Shown here: positions 9,101 through 17,303 of the stretch, in pieces | Layout: every line of letters begins with the position of its first letter | Numbering within the stretch: the stretch's first letter is position 1 | Source of the DNA: M55B174 sp034716235 | Lineage (GTDB): Bacteria; Patescibacteriota; Minisyncoccia; CAIUEV01; JAHKAQ01 | DNA: 28,127 nt | Assembly (NCBI GenBank): GCA_034716235.1 | Contig: JAYEHH010000001.1 | Span: 1-28,127 of the forward strand | Direction of reading: 5' to 3' | Position numbers and translations under genes: made by a program | The notes under the pieces: model-generated | What the model saw: the letters and a program-made list of their open reading frames with translations, nothing else | Told to the model about the DNA's origin: nothing | Databases searched by the model: none

Positions 9101-9736
9101 TATTGATGGTTTTTCTGTTTTTATTTTTTTTATTTTTTTTGCAGGAGAAATTGTAGAAACAGATGTTACCTGAATAGGTTCAGAATCTACAAAAGAAGTT
9201 GTAGAAGCAGACACAGGAATAGATTTAGAAGTAGCTTTAGGAACAGATATCGGCACAGATTTAAGCCCTGTTTCTCCAACTTCTCCTGCCCTGCCATAAC
9301 GAGCATTTCTCACAATATTTCTAACTCCCGCCGAGAAAGAAGATGCTATTGGTTCGGTATTGTTCGACTTAAACCTTCTTTTGGTCCTATTGGCTCGGCG
9401 AAGATTAACCACTTTGTTCTCTTCAAAATATTCCGGATTTTCATCTTCCGAAGAACTAAAGCTCTTAATCCTAAGATTACTTATTTCCTGTCTTTTACTG
9501 GTTCTTGGGCCAAAATTAAAAACACTACTCTTCTTGCTATTTCTGAAAAAGAAAGGCTTAAATAGTCCACCCCTAAAGTCTTCATCAGTTTTTACATTAT
9601 ACTTTTTGGCAAAAACATTTCTATTTGCTGATTGTATGCCAGCTATCGAGACATCATTATCGCCTGTACTAATAGAATCTACCGTTCTTCTCCTCGGCTG
9701 TATTTGATTTGTTTTTTTTGAAAAAATATTTTTCAT
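6200..9736 (-). CDS. Giant DUF4012 surface protein with cytoplasmic coiled coil
   Basis: The 1178-aa protein has three parts. The first 240 residues are basic and low in hydrophobicity. Residues about 240-470 form a Glu/Lys/Gln-rich coiled coil (KREQEKLEEQEKLEEQEKEE) with an 18-nt internal duplication near 8736-8785. One membrane helix (about 515-537) leads to a large outer region. There, YLILFQNNYEARATGGFIGT (about 738-757) is the hallmark of DUF4012, a family found mainly in Gram-positives and Patescibacteria whose biochemical role is not established. The C-terminus is beta-rich. It follows a GT4 gene by 5 nt, so it belongs to the envelope cluster. Its GGAG lies directly against the ATG, too close for normal Shine-Dalgarno use. 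Confidence 0.88.
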   Translation of the reverse strand: MKNIFSKKTNQIQPRRRTVDSISTGDNDVSIAGIQSANRNVFAKKYNVKTDEDFRGGLFKPFFFRNSKKSSVFNFGPRTSKRQEISNLRIKSFSSSEDENPEYFEENKVVNLRRANRTKRRFKSNNTEPIASSFSAGVRNIVRNARYGRAGEVGETGLKSVPISVPKATSKSIPVSASTTSFVDSEPIQVTSVSTISPAKKIKKIKTEKPSIKASLQKAKKLFKGTQNSDSDREVSSYETYEQQMKVLNKEEFLDEDQKEVIQKQQEKILLKLERKLKEKQALIAKIKQELQIKKEQEQRRKAELRAEEERVRAIELKREQEKLEEQEKLEEQEKEEKQKIILQLEQEEKVRIAQQAEQAKILGLKREQKLKEQLVCAQKLELELEEKQNQESQEAKERTLLLEEEQKRLLKFKRGQELKEKQKLILQLEQEKEQERESGLMQREEQARILSAVKPQEVASDYHGYYPKQSFENRKHSARKPKPEGSLRDKTTLKLIAFKAVIKEAFSPKFKRALAYSSMVALVLLIIPVSLIVLNGMREKDSIEEFGVAGYGNLKEAQASIEQANVKRAGRNFELAYENFLEARKKLDEVGGSPAKILQFVPGISKVESGRKLAQVGENISLAGGELAQAMSLIVDHREDLKNNLLIDSSSTKQESEISLTDMVVLLDAKLKSAKKYIQQASQSAEGIDLNDFPKEEKEKILTLQQSLPEAVDGLDEFSKYTNVFLEILGQNGGRKYLILFQNNYEARATGGFIGTYGIVKMNQGKLENIKVEGIYNPDGQLKERIIPPKPIQKMSATWSMHDANWWPDFPTSAEKVGWFYEKTGGPTVDGIISLTPKVIQELLEITGPIKIQGYGSEGNIVIDHENFMDEVQYQVEVDYDKEENKPKKILADMTPLVINKVFSAPPEDWPAILSIFSQALKERSLILYSFDYDIQKLISDMGWSGEVLDTTKDYLSVINTNISGLKTDGAIKQKINHQVEIQTDGTVVDTVTIKRKHEGGHKDYDWYNATNCDWMRVYVPQGSELISASGFTREFVDPPLDYEKLDFKDDFQVKKMEESYQIDENSATRIYEENEKTVFANWVYVSPGETATVSYKYLLPFRLDLDSVRKPADSYSLLIQKQSGAENIELESQLTGLDGYEYVYKYPPELDINQDGWKLAEELTTDKFFALIVTKK

Positions 9737-9741
9737 CTCCT

Positions 9742-10902
9742 TTAATTTTTCAAAATCCTATTATAGATTTCTAAAGTTTGTTGAGCCATTTTCTGCCAAC
9801 TAAACAGCTCAATCCTCTTGTAACCTTCTTCAACCAAGTCCCTCTTCAGGCTTGAATTTTCCAAAATTCTTAAAATTTTATTGGTAATATCTCTAACATC
9901 TTTAGGGTTAAAATAGCTAGCAGCTCTAGCTAAAATTTCAGGGAGACTGGTCGCCTTTGAACAAACAACCGGAACTCCCATTGTCATTGCTTCTAGTGGA
10001 GGTAGACCAAAACCTTCATAAAGACTAGGGAAAACAAAGATTTCTGCATTTCTATAAATTTCTTGCAAGGTTTTTTCTTCTCTAATCAATCCTGGGAAAA
10101 TAACATTTTTTATACCTTTACGTTTCGTAAAACTTTTTAATCTTTTGTAGAAATAATCGTCTCCTCCCACCAAAACTAAGGACAATTTTCGCCATTGTTT
10201 ATCTCTTTTTATTTTCTCAAAAGCTAAAACAAGGCTTTCTAAATTTTTATGGGGATAAGCTGCTCCTATATATAAAAGATAAGGCTTGTTTATCCCATAT
10301 TGTCCTAGCTGTAATTTTGTCACAACCGACTTTCTTTTACTCTTTAATCTTAATGCATTTTTGTCATTCTCACAACCTTCATAGATTACTTTGATTTTTA
10401 ATTTTGTCTGAGGAAAATGTTTGATAATATCCTGTTTGGTAAAATTAGAAACAGCAATAATTGCTTGAGAAGATGTTACTGCTTTCTTAAATATGGTTTT
10501 ATATCCAATCTTCTTTAAATTATATTTTAAAGGACCCAAAGTAGTGGCTTTAATGGTTGGATGCTCCATTAAAATTAAATCATGAATTGTTACCATAAAT
10601 GGCCCTCGATAAAATAAAGGAATATTAAAATGAGGAAAATGCATTAAGTCAATTTTCCTCTTATTTAAAATTAATGGCATGGCTATTTGCTCTTTGAGAG
10701 AATACCAGGGAACATCCGCTTTTTGTTTTATAAAATTAGACTTTCGAGGAAGATATTCATCAAAATTTTGCTCTCTTAAATACACAAGATAGCGATTTTT
10801 ATCATCTAGTTCCTCTAGATATTTTAAAAGCATTGTAGTGTATTTCCCCAAACCTCTTGACTCCGCTCCATAAAAACGAGCATCAATTCCAATAGTTTTC
10901 AT
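9742..10902 (-). CDS. GT4-family glycosyltransferase (mannosyltransferase-like)
   Basis: This 386-aa GT-B fold enzyme probably transfers a sugar from a nucleotide donor to a surface glycan or glycolipid. The N-terminal acceptor domain begins GIDARFYGAESRGLGKYTT with the Gly-rich loop, and HFPHFNIPLFYRGPFMVTIHDL is typical of mannosyltransferases of this family. The donor domain has YLLYIGAAYPHKNLESL and the EX7E motif in EGFGLPPLEAMTMGVPVV (about residues 293-310). It is 5 nt upstream of the DUF4012 gene and about 45 nt downstream of tRNA-Thr. With manC in the same window, GDP-mannose is a plausible donor, but the sugar cannot be read from sequence. Confidence 0.88.
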   Translation of the reverse strand: MKTIGIDARFYGAESRGLGKYTTMLLKYLEELDDKNRYLVYLREQNFDEYLPRKSNFIKQKADVPWYSLKEQIAMPLILNKRKIDLMHFPHFNIPLFYRGPFMVTIHDLILMEHPTIKATTLGPLKYNLKKIGYKTIFKKAVTSSQAIIAVSNFTKQDIIKHFPQTKLKIKVIYEGCENDKNALRLKSKRKSVVTKLQLGQYGINKPYLLYIGAAYPHKNLESLVLAFEKIKRDKQWRKLSLVLVGGDDYFYKRLKSFTKRKGIKNVIFPGLIREEKTLQEIYRNAEIFVFPSLYEGFGLPPLEAMTMGVPVVCSKATSLPEILARAASYFNPKDVRDITNKILRILENSSLKRDLVEEGYKRIELFSWQKMAQQTLEIYNRILKN

Positions 10903-10947
10903 GATAAGAATTAGCTATTGTGGACAGACCACTAAAAAATTATATTG

Positions 10948-11019
10948 AGCCGGCGGTCGGAATCGAACCCACGACCTACTGCTTACAAAGCAGTTGCTCT
11001 ACCACTGAGCTACACCGGC
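10948..11019 (-). tRNA. tRNA-Thr (anticodon UGU)
   Basis: The minus strand folds as a full cloverleaf: acceptor GCCGGTG/CGCCGGC, D-stem GCTC/GAGC, anticodon stem ACTGC/GCAGT with loop TTTGTAA (TGT), and T-loop TTCGATT. The discriminator is T and CCA is not encoded. The T-stem GTGGG/CCGAC has a G-G mismatch at the middle pair. It sits between two same-strand glycosyltransferase genes. Confidence 0.93.
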
Positions 11020-11189
11020 TAAAATAAACCTAGCTTGTTTTTCGAATAAACATGATTAAAGTACCTAAACAAAGTTTAACTTTAAATTTTTTATAAATCA
11101 ATGTACAGAAAATTTTGAATTTATAAAATATTTAAAAGGTTATAAGTTAGAAATTATGAGTTATAAATAGAGAATTATCTTTTTTCCCT

Positions 11190-11426
11190 GTCATTCCCGC
11201 CCCGTATCAAGTACGGGATAAACTCCAGCCCGCCTAAGCTCGCTAACTAATGTACCCATTACAGTTTTGTGACACGGCGAGGCAAACGGGAATCTCACCT
11301 GAAAGGTGACCAGCCAGCCTCGCCGAGCCTAGGCGGGCCTCTGGCTGGCGGTTCCTTCCTTTTCCCCTCCTTGCCAAATTAACTTTTCCTAAATTTGCTC
11401 GGGACCCCCGCTTCCGCGGGGGTGAC
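11190..11426 (-). mobile_element. 235-bp terminal-inverted-repeat element, copy 2
   Basis: This is the inverted partner of 5912-6145, three bases longer because of an in-frame change near the middle. Its ends are GTCATTCCCGC (11190-11200) and GCGGGGGTGAC (11416-11426). The hairpin CCCGTA-CTTGA-TACGGG is perfect here. The element overlaps the 3' end of the upstream glycosyltransferase gene, supplying its last 15 codons and stop. Confidence 0.78.
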
Positions 11427-12590
11427 ATGTTGTCGCAAAGCCTGCGAAGCTCCCATAACCTTATTATAAACCTCCAACAGCTGATTCGTACAATTTTCAA
11501 TATCTACCCTGATTGATAGTTCAGTCGCATTGTTGCGTAACTTTAAAAGAAATTTATGGTCATCTAGCAAACTAGCTATTGCCTCGAAAAAACTATTTTC
11601 ATCGGCAGAAACTATTAAACCATTCTTCTTATCCTTGATAAAGTCACCAATTACTTCCGTATTCACAGACACCACTGCTAACCCAGCAACCATAGCTTCT
11701 ACAGTACTTAATCCTTGGGTTTCTGACAAGGAGGGTTGGAGAAAAATGTCAGCAACTTTATAATAATTTGGAGTTTCTTGATATGGCACTTTACCTGTCA
11801 AAATAATTCTTTGAGGGTATTGCTTCTTTAATTTACTAAATTTGCTTTTTCCCTCCCCTCCTCCTACCACTAAAAATTTAGTTAAAGGATATTTATTAAA
11901 AATCTGAGGAATAATTTTTACCAAAAGATCTAAATTTTTTTCCTCTTCTAACCTACCTAGAAAAAGAAGTACTTTTTCACTCGCTAAAATGCCTAGTTTT
12001 CTTCTGATTTTTGTTCCTTCAGCATTTTTAAATCTAACGGTATTAATCCCTGACGGCATAACATGGATTGAGCTTTTTATGCCCTCACTAATAAGTTCCT
12101 CTTTTATTCCCTTAGTTGGAGCAATGATTGCCTCACAACGGTTGGCAAAGGAAGTCCTTTTATTAAGTAACAACCTAGCCATAATTTTAGCAGGGAAGAA
12201 AGGAACATAATGAGTATAATGTTCAAATTTAGTATGAGCAGTAAAAACTAAAGGCTTTTTAAATTTCTTAGCATATCTTAAAGCTTCCCCTCCTAGCCAA
12301 AAAGGATGATGAGCATGGAAGACATCGGGATTGATTTGTTTAATTAGTCTAGTTATTTTTGGTGCCGGTATTATAGCTACTGGGAATTTAGTTTTAAGGT
12401 TAGTTTGAATACTGGGATAACGAATAATTCTCTCACCATCTTTATTTTTTTTAGCACCTTTCTTAAAAAAGGGTGCAAAAATATAAACCCGATGTCCTCT
12501 TTTCTCAAGCTCTAAACGAAAACTTTCAATAGAAGATCCGACACCAGAAATATAAGGTAAATAATTGTTAGTAAAATAAACTATTTTCAT
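11379..12590 (-). CDS. GT4-family glycosyltransferase with repeat-derived C-terminus
   Basis: The 403-aa GT-B enzyme resembles the diacylglycerol glucosyltransferase/phosphatidylinositol mannosyltransferase group. The acceptor domain opens IVYFTNNYLPYISGVGSSIE; HAHHPFWLGGEAL and FTAHTKFEHYTHYVPFF follow. The donor domain has LLFLGRLEEEKNLDLL and the EX7E motif SETQGLSTVEAMVAGLAVV (about residues 285-303). The native protein appears to end near residue 380 (EVYNKVMG). The last 15 residues, VTPAEAGVPSKFRKS, and the stop codon come from the 235-bp element at 11190-11426. The start is 3 nt after the transglycosylase stop. The catalytic core is intact, so activity is likely kept. Confidence 0.88.
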   Translation of the reverse strand: MKIVYFTNNYLPYISGVGSSIESFRLELEKRGHRVYIFAPFFKKGAKKNKDGERIIRYPSIQTNLKTKFPVAIIPAPKITRLIKQINPDVFHAHHPFWLGGEALRYAKKFKKPLVFTAHTKFEHYTHYVPFFPAKIMARLLLNKRTSFANRCEAIIAPTKGIKEELISEGIKSSIHVMPSGINTVRFKNAEGTKIRRKLGILASEKVLLFLGRLEEEKNLDLLVKIIPQIFNKYPLTKFLVVGGGEGKSKFSKLKKQYPQRIILTGKVPYQETPNYYKVADIFLQPSLSETQGLSTVEAMVAGLAVVSVNTEVIGDFIKDKKNGLIVSADENSFFEAIASLLDDHKFLLKLRNNATELSIRVDIENCTNQLLEVYNKVMGASQALRQHVTPAEAGVPSKFRKS

Positions 12591-12593
12591 AAA

Positions 12594-13976
12594 CTATAAA
12601 TTTTCTTCCTTAATCTTATCTTTAAAAGCGTCCGCAAAAGCGATTACTCGGTCTCCATACCAAGTAAAATTTTCCCAGTTACTTCCTGCTAAATAAATAT
12701 TAGCTGCTTTACGCTCCGCCTTTTCATCACCTTCTGTTACCCCGGGAACTTTGGCCAATTTAAGTCCCATGGCCACTAGGGCATGTCGCAAATTCCAAGG
12801 GTTGGCATGCTCAATATTAATTGTTTTTTCAATACTTTTTTTATAGCCCATCCAAGTAGAAGGCATAAATTGAGCTGGCCCCATAGCTCCACCCCAACCA
12901 CTACAATTTCCCTCACTGTCCCGATAGCAAGGTTTTCTAGATACTGGTTTTTCGTCTGGATCATAACCTAAATCTTCACAAATTTTTTCAAATCTATCTC
13001 TTTGGGCTGGATGCATGTCTACTTTGTAAGTACCGCCACCAACATTAACCCCCATATTAGATTCTACCTTTAAAACTCCTAAGAGAAATTCTACCCTGGT
13101 ACCAGTTTTTTTAGAGGCATATCTGGCAGTATACAAAGCTTCCTTAAAATCTATGGGAGAGCCTAAACTTTGCAAGGCGGTTAATTCTCCATAAATACGA
13201 TCAACTACTACTTCATTTTGTTCAAGAAGTTCCCTAAATTGTGATTCTTCTCCTCTGGTTTTTTGTAAAAGGTTATCTCGATGTTGTTTTTTATTTTCCA
13301 GATACATTTTCTGCTGTTTCTGCATTATCTTCAAGGCTGTTTGATTTTCTTTATTTTTTTCAAGTTTTTCTTTTTGGACCAATAATATTGATCTACGACC
13401 CTTAATCTCATTATAAATTTCTTGAATATTACTCGAGGTTTTATTCAATGAATTTAATTCTTGCAAATAGCTAGCTAGGTCATCAGCAGAAAGAAGAACT
13501 TCTACCATAGATTGCCCAGATAATCGATTAATTTCTCTTATGTATTCTGAAAGAATGGCCCTCTTGGCATCCAATTCTTTTTCTTTTTCATTTATTTGTT
13601 GCACTTTAATATCAATTTCAGCTTGAACTTTATCAATTGCAGATTGAGCCTTTTGAATAGCTTGCTCAGTGTTAGTCACCTCTTCATTAAGCTCCCCAAT
13701 AACTTCTTCGAGCGTTTCTGCTTTTTGGGTTAAGGCATCAGTCTTGGATTGATATTTTGTTACCTTGCTCTCCGCTTTTTCTAATTCTATTTTTTTCTGT
13801 TTAATTTTTTCTGCCTGTTCTGCTTCTGTTGCTTCTTCTTGATTTCCCGTTGTTGCTGTTCCTATATTTTCGGTAACAGCCAAACTCTCGTTCATAAATG
13901 TTCCCGATAACCAAAGACATAATCCCAAAAAAAATATTAGAGATAATCTAAAAGAACTTTTTTGAAATTTAAACAT
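12594..13976 (-). CDS. Exported coiled-coil lytic transglycosylase
   Basis: The 460-aa protein probably cleaves peptidoglycan glycan strands outside the membrane. A signal peptide or anchor is seen at about residues 10-33. Residues about 50-265 form a long coiled coil like that of PcsB/EnvC-type hydrolase regulators (SGQSMVEVLLSADDLASYL is typical). The C-terminal third is an SLT_2/MltB-like domain, with the catalytic Glu in LKVESNMG (about residue 305) and GAMGPAQFMPSTWMGYK (about 363-379), followed by YLAGSNW. A Cys-containing loop (CEDLGYDPDEKPVSRKPCYR) may form a disulfide. It begins the envelope cluster, 3 nt before the GT4 gene. No clear promoter is seen in the 147-nt gap upstream. Confidence 0.88.
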   Translation of the reverse strand: MFKFQKSSFRLSLIFFLGLCLWLSGTFMNESLAVTENIGTATTGNQEEATEAEQAEKIKQKKIELEKAESKVTKYQSKTDALTQKAETLEEVIGELNEEVTNTEQAIQKAQSAIDKVQAEIDIKVQQINEKEKELDAKRAILSEYIREINRLSGQSMVEVLLSADDLASYLQELNSLNKTSSNIQEIYNEIKGRRSILLVQKEKLEKNKENQTALKIMQKQQKMYLENKKQHRDNLLQKTRGEESQFRELLEQNEVVVDRIYGELTALQSLGSPIDFKEALYTARYASKKTGTRVEFLLGVLKVESNMGVNVGGGTYKVDMHPAQRDRFEKICEDLGYDPDEKPVSRKPCYRDSEGNCSGWGGAMGPAQFMPSTWMGYKKSIEKTINIEHANPWNLRHALVAMGLKLAKVPGVTEGDEKAERKAANIYLAGSNWENFTWYGDRVIAFADAFKDKIKEENL

Positions 13977-14123
13977 TTCTTTTTAAGCTTAAAATTTTCC
14001 ATACAATTTAAAGATAGAAAATTTCTCTCAGAAAAACGTCAGGTACTAAATCTACCTTTTGCTTCTAGTTACAGAAACTTTAATGTAAAAAGTTAGTTAT
14101 TTTAAACTAAATATTTTGAGTTT

Positions 14124-14894
14124 CTATTTTTCTTCTTTTTTAGGCTTAGTTTCTTCTTCCATATCAGCTTTATCTGTTTGAGATTTTTCTTCAGTATCTT
14201 TACTTGTATCTTCTGTGTCCTTGCTTTCTTTTCCTTCTTCGGCAATTTCTTTTTCATCTTTATCTTCAACCCCTTCAACTTGAGACACATCTCCCTCAAC
14301 GCTTTCGTCTAATTCTTCTAATTCTTTTTCTGATCTAGGCTTAGAAACTTTAGCAATTATATCTTCAGGGCTATTAAATACTTCAACTTTATCAGAAATA
14401 TCTAAATCCTTAATATAAATTATATCGTCAAAAGTTTTAAGGATACTGACATCTACTACAATTTTTTCAGGTAAATCAACGGGCAAACACTTAACAAAAA
14501 TTTCTTCTATATTCCTCACTAAGGTCCCGCCCATATCTCTTACTGCCGCAGATGTTCCTTCAAAATATAACGGAATCTCCGTTTCAATCTGTTTTTTCAT
14601 ATCAATTTCGTAAAGATCAATATGGATTAATTTGCCACTCAATTTATCCCATTGTAACTCCTGGACAATAACATTCTTTGTTTTCTTTTCCTCTTTTACA
14701 GTAAGAGGAATAACAGTAGCTTTACCAGCAACTTCTTTGATGAGTTCTGCCTGTTCTTTATTGAAATAAAGAGCCAATGGACTAATTTTATTGCCATAAA
14801 CTATTCCAGGAACAGAACCACCTGCTCTTAATTCAGTTAGCTTGTTCGTTTCTAAATTTCTTTTTTCAGCAATGATTTTAAAGTTTGTAATCAT
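14124..14894 (-). CDS. rplY: Ribosomal protein bL25 (CTC type)
   Basis: bL25 binds 5S rRNA in the large subunit. The N-terminal domain (about residues 1-95) contains the family motifs KRNLETNKLTELRAGGSVPG and VPGIVYG, followed by NVIVQELQWDKLSGKLIHID. The CTC extension (about 96-190) contains VDLPEKIVVDVSIL and DIYIKDL-like strands. The last 65 residues are a low-complexity acidic tail rich in Glu, Asp and Lys. The ATG overlaps the stop of the upstream zinc-ribbon gene as ATGA, so translation is coupled. That the 5S gene lies 2.6 kb away on the same strand may be chance. Confidence 0.93.
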   Translation of the reverse strand: MITNFKIIAEKRNLETNKLTELRAGGSVPGIVYGNKISPLALYFNKEQAELIKEVAGKATVIPLTVKEEKKTKNVIVQELQWDKLSGKLIHIDLYEIDMKKQIETEIPLYFEGTSAAVRDMGGTLVRNIEEIFVKCLPVDLPEKIVVDVSILKTFDDIIYIKDLDISDKVEVFNSPEDIIAKVSKPRSEKELEELDESVEGDVSQVEGVEDKDEKEIAEEGKESKDTEDTSKDTEEKSQTDKADMEEETKPKKEEK

Positions 14895-15220
14895 TTTTTA
14901 TTAAGATTAACATAGCCTTTCTCCTCAATATACTCATGCATATCTATTACATCATCTACCGTAATAGTGTCATTTGACTTGAGCATACCTAAATCTTCTT
15001 TACTTATATCGGTAAGCATGCCAACTGTCATAACTCCAGAATTACTTAAGGAGATACTAGATATTACCGAAATTTTACAATTAGGGCAAGTAATATGAAT
15101 TAAAACGGAATCTCCCTTATTCTCAATAATACTAGCTTCAGCCTTATTAAATTTATGAGAACAATTCGGACAAGTTTCCGGAATTTGGAATAATGAATTT
15201 TTCGCTTTATTAAAATTCAT
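14891..15220 (-). CDS. Small four-Cys zinc-ribbon protein
   Basis: This 109-aa protein has two Cys-x2-Cys knuckles, CPNC at 17-20 and CPNC at 45-48, the spacing of a zinc ribbon. The second half is acidic and helical, with KEDLGMLKSNDTITVDDVID. No named family is recognised with certainty; similar proteins precede bL25-like genes in some Parcubacteria (recollection, not checked). The TGA stop overlaps the start of rplY by four bases, so the two are made together, and a role in translation or nucleic-acid binding is a reasonable guess. No Shine-Dalgarno site is seen. Confidence 0.65.
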   Translation of the reverse strand: MNFNKAKNSLFQIPETCPNCSHKFNKAEASIIENKGDSVLIHITCPNCKISVISSISLSNSGVMTVGMLTDISKEDLGMLKSNDTITVDDVIDMHEYIEEKGYVNLNKK

Positions 15221-15361
15221 AGAAATAAAACTTACTGCTCATATTTCAAGATAATGATGAAACTTAAAGTCATTGCCCTAAAAGCATAGTAACACTCGCA
15301 AAAATAGCGTCAAGAAACCTGTATTAAGCTCTAATTAATTTTCTTGCTGGTATTTTTTAAC

Positions 15362-16471
15362 CTAATCATTTAAATAACCTTCTAACTTTCTACTGGTAGT
15401 ATCAATATTAAAAACTATTCCTAATAAAAACATACTTGTTAATAAGGCACTGCCTCCATAAGAAACAAGGGGAAGAGGTAGCCCCGTTATAGGTACCAAG
15501 CCAATATTCATACCTATATTTACCATAAATTGAACAAAAAGCATCCCCATGGTTCCGATAACAATGAACCTACCAAAATTATCAATACTATTGCAGGCAA
15601 TTTTATAAATCTTCAGGAATAAGAGGGAAAATCCTATTATCAAAATAATCGCTCCAATAAAACCTAACTCTTCTCCAATAACCGAGTAGATGAAATCAGT
15701 ATGGGCCTCAGGTAAAAAATGTAGCTGAGATTGAGAACCATATCCCAACCCCTTGCCATGAATGCCCCCTGAACCTATCGCCGTGATTGATTGAATAATA
15801 TGGTACCCACTACCAGCTGGATCAGCTCCTGGATTCAAAAAGGTAGTTACTCTCGCCTTTTGATAAGGTTTCAAAAAAATAAGCCAACTCAATAAAGAAA
15901 TTACCAAAGCAACTCCCAATAAGACAATGGCCTGTCTTCTTTTAATCCCCCAAATTAGAAGGAGAATCAACCAAACACTCACGATGACCGCAGCTGAGCC
16001 AAGATCTGGTTGAGCCAAGGCTAAAACAACTGGCACAAAACAATAAGCACCAGAGATGATGAGATGACGCAGTCTTTTATCGTCTGGTTTAATTTTAGAA
16101 AAATATTTAGCCAGGATTAAAATGGTAGCCATTTTAATCAGCTCCACTGGTTGCAAATGGTAGGTTGAAGCACCTAACCATCCGACAGTTCCATGTTTCT
16201 CCTCTCCTAAAAATAGAACAATAACCATGAGTAATAACCCCAAAAGATACATTACTCCGGCATAATTCTTCCAAATTCCATAATTCATCCGACTAGTTAT
16301 CCAAAAGATAATGAGCGCTAGAGTTACAAAAAGAACTTGCCTTTTAAAATTATTGAAACCAGGATTTTCAAAAGAAACACTGTAAATTGTTAAAAGCCCA
16401 ATCCCAATAATAAACAGGATATTAATAAATAATTTAATATCAAAAGAGAATATCTTATTAAGTTTTTCCAT
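15362..16471 (-). CDS. rodA: RodA/FtsW-family peptidoglycan glycosyltransferase
   Basis: SEDS proteins polymerise lipid II into glycan strands with a partner penicillin-binding protein. The 369-aa product has about ten hydrophobic helices. QPDLGSAAVIVSVW holds the catalytic Asp of the SEDS family, and ITAIGSGGIHGKGLGYGSQSQLHFLPEAHTDFIYSVIGEELGF and LPLPLVSYGGSALL are the conserved loops. The short length and GLGYGSQSQLHFLPE are more like RodA (elongation) than FtsW. It starts 45 nt after the upstream gene; TATATT at 16507-16512 in that gap may be a weak promoter. No penicillin-binding protein gene is in the window. Confidence 0.93.
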   Translation of the reverse strand: MEKLNKIFSFDIKLFINILFIIGIGLLTIYSVSFENPGFNNFKRQVLFVTLALIIFWITSRMNYGIWKNYAGVMYLLGLLLMVIVLFLGEEKHGTVGWLGASTYHLQPVELIKMATILILAKYFSKIKPDDKRLRHLIISGAYCFVPVVLALAQPDLGSAAVIVSVWLILLLIWGIKRRQAIVLLGVALVISLLSWLIFLKPYQKARVTTFLNPGADPAGSGYHIIQSITAIGSGGIHGKGLGYGSQSQLHFLPEAHTDFIYSVIGEELGFIGAIILIIGFSLLFLKIYKIACNSIDNFGRFIVIGTMGMLFVQFMVNIGMNIGLVPITGLPLPLVSYGGSALLTSMFLLGIVFNIDTTSRKLEGYLND

Positions 16472-16516
16472 CGCTAAATTAAAATGAGTTCAAATTAGAC
16501 TAGACTAATATACTCT

Positions 16517-17296
16517 TTACTTAGAGTAAAGATTTTTGAGATCAAAGACATTACTCTGAGCTTTAATTTCAACCAGCTGAGCTTGCCCTTCAAATGCCTC
16601 TGGCCAGAAAAATCGAAAATCTCTCACTTCTCCTGATTTTACCGAATTCAAATTGGCCTTACTTACAGCAAGAACTTTTCCACTTTTATCTTTTACCACC
16701 GCATCAATATCCACAGTTAAAAAATCATAGCTACTGCGATTAGCTACTTGGAGATTAACTTCAAAAAAATTACCGGCAACTTTTTTATACCCAAAAGATT
16801 TATTTAATATCTCTAGCTTTGGTCTTTCTTCTTTTGTAAATTCTTGCCATTCTCCACTTTGAATATAGACCTTGGCTTTATCGGGAAAAGCTTGGCATTC
16901 TATGCCTGTTTCAATAAGATAACGAGTTTCATTGGGTAAAAGATAAATTTTTCCTTCTCGACGACCAACTTTTTCTTCTCCGCTATAAAGAGCTACTTCG
17001 TAAGCTACTTCTCCAAAACCAAACTGACCATTGATGTTGGTAACTTCTAGAGCCACATCGAATCGTTCTTTATATTCAATTACAGAAACAGACCCTAATT
17101 GCAAATTTTTTAGTTCAGGGCCATTGAGACATTGCTGGGGACAAGAGCCACCGCAATCTATTCCTTTTTCCATCCCATTTTGCCTACCGTCATGACAAGA
17201 AGGACCAAAAAAAACTTTATAGACAAGATAGCAACTGCCGATAGCAACTGCCAAATAAATGGAGGTGATGATAATCTGTTTTGTTTTTCTTTTCAT
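16517..17296 (-). CDS. Membrane-anchored Cys-rich envelope protein, hypothetical
   Basis: The 259-aa product has one membrane helix (about residues 8-30) and then a Cys-rich stretch, PSCHDGRQNGMEKGIDCGG, with Cys at 34, 48, 52 and 56. The pattern 'C.DG.QN..E.GIDCGG.C..C' recurs in exported proteins of Patescibacteria and some other bacteria and may be a disulfide-linked or metal-binding knot. The rest looks like two beta-sandwich repeats (about 65-145 and 150-250), with alternating hydrophobic residues and 'V.NRSSYDF', similar to FxLYD-type domains. Function is unknown. It precedes rodA by 45 nt. The long nonamer tract lies immediately upstream of its start. Confidence 0.65.
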   Translation of the reverse strand: MKRKTKQIIITSIYLAVAIGSCYLVYKVFFGPSCHDGRQNGMEKGIDCGGSCPQQCLNGPELKNLQLGSVSVIEYKERFDVALEVTNINGQFGFGEVAYEVALYSGEEKVGRREGKIYLLPNETRYLIETGIECQAFPDKAKVYIQSGEWQEFTKEERPKLEILNKSFGYKKVAGNFFEVNLQVANRSSYDFLTVDIDAVVKDKSGKVLAVSKANLNSVKSGEVRDFRFFWPEAFEGQAQLVEIKAQSNVFDLKNLYSK

Positions 17297-17303
17297 GATA
17301 TTT

